Assembly: GCA_035575035.1 (NCBI GenBank)
Contig: DATLYH010000284.1
Location: 1-6,790 of the forward strand
DNA from: DATLYH01 sp035575035
GTDB lineage: Bacteria > Planctomycetota > Planctomycetia > Gemmatales > Gemmataceae
Direction of reading: 5' to 3'
Length of the DNA stretch: 6,790 nucleotides
Of the stretch, positions 6,678 to 6,790 are shown piece after piece (within the stretch, counting starts at the first letter, position 1; the number at the start of each line of letters is the position of its first letter). The notes under the pieces were generated by a model. The model worked only from the letters and a program-made list of their open reading frames with translations. It ran no database searches and was not told where the DNA came from. A program made the translations under genes and the position numbers.

Positions 6678-6790
6678 AGCCAAGTAATGTGATGGTGGGG
6701 GCGCATGGGGAAGTGCAGGTGATGGACTGGGGGCTGGCGAAGGTACTGCATCCGAGCCCCGAGCGTGAGCGCGGGGAGGAGGACGACCCC
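6590..6790 (+). pseudogene. Ser/Thr kinase C-lobe part, in the -1 frame relative to the N-lobe; continues past the window
   Basis: Kinase homology resumes at 6590 with NRGRFIAIFEQVC, then AVGYAHAHGVIHRDLKPSN (catalytic loop HRDLKPSN at 6665-6688) and VQVMDWGLAKVL (metal-binding Asp at 6725-6727, DWG in place of DFG). The frame is open to the right edge. Codon positions differ from the N-lobe frame by one base: insertion of 1 base or loss of 2 between 6522 and 6589 would restore a continuous kinase. Every catalytic motif of this half is intact, so the break is recent, an assembly error in a G-run, or bypassed by slippage. No good start codon or binding site precedes 6590 in this frame, so independent translation is unlikely. 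It is labelled a pseudogene on the sequence as given. Confidence 0.7.
6752..6777. repeat. Possible second GC-rich repeat in the kinase activation segment
   Basis: CCCCG (6757-6761) and CGGGG (6772-6776) enclose a GAGCGTGAGC-type core, giving the peptide PSPERERGEE just after the DWGLAKVL motif. The composition and the clustered Glu/Arg stretch resemble dispersed repeats I associate with planctomycete genomes, but the stem is short and I cannot search for other copies. Confidence 0.35.

Overview
The window is very GC-rich (roughly two thirds G+C by eye, with strongly GC-biased third codon positions). It reads as a chromosomal piece of a high-GC bacterium, most likely a planctomycete of the Gemmataceae/Isosphaeraceae type. 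That placement is an inference. It rests on the kinase, whose GRGGMGVVWRA loop, FEQVCHAVGYAHAHGVIHRDLKPSNVMVG stretch (split over two frames) and DWGLAK in place of DFG are the style of the greatly expanded Hanks-type kinase families of planctomycetes. It also rests on short GC-rich repeats lying inside reading frames.

Layout: (1) 1-6006, plus strand, is the 3' part of one very large gene, open at the left edge. It encodes the last 2001 residues of a cyclic beta-1,2-glucan synthase (NdvB/ChvB type): a membrane segment, a glycoamylase-like (GH189) module, and two GH94-type beta-sandwich regions followed by a GH94 catalytic barrel. The N-terminal glycosyltransferase (GT84) portion must lie to the left of the window. 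(2) 6007-6197 is a 191-base gap with only weak hairpins and the ribosome binding site of the next gene. (3) 6198-6790, plus strand, is a Hanks-type Ser/Thr protein kinase, cut by the right edge. Its N-lobe and C-lobe are in different frames: a GC-rich palindrome (about 6530-6578) sits between them, and the first frame stops at 6677.

The synthase is expected to make and cyclise a beta-1,2-glucan at the inner membrane. The kinase has its own ribosome binding site, and nothing visible ties it to glucan synthesis beyond adjacency.

The most distinctive structure is repeat DNA inside both genes at non-conserved loops. The synthase holds an 8-bp tandem repeat in two arms of opposite orientation (3487-3518 and 3640-3679) around a conserved block, with the frame kept. 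The kinase holds a different GC-rich palindrome at the hinge/C-lobe boundary, where the frame is lost, and possibly a third repeat in its activation segment (6752-6777). No CRISPR array, tRNA, rRNA, transposase or phage gene was seen.
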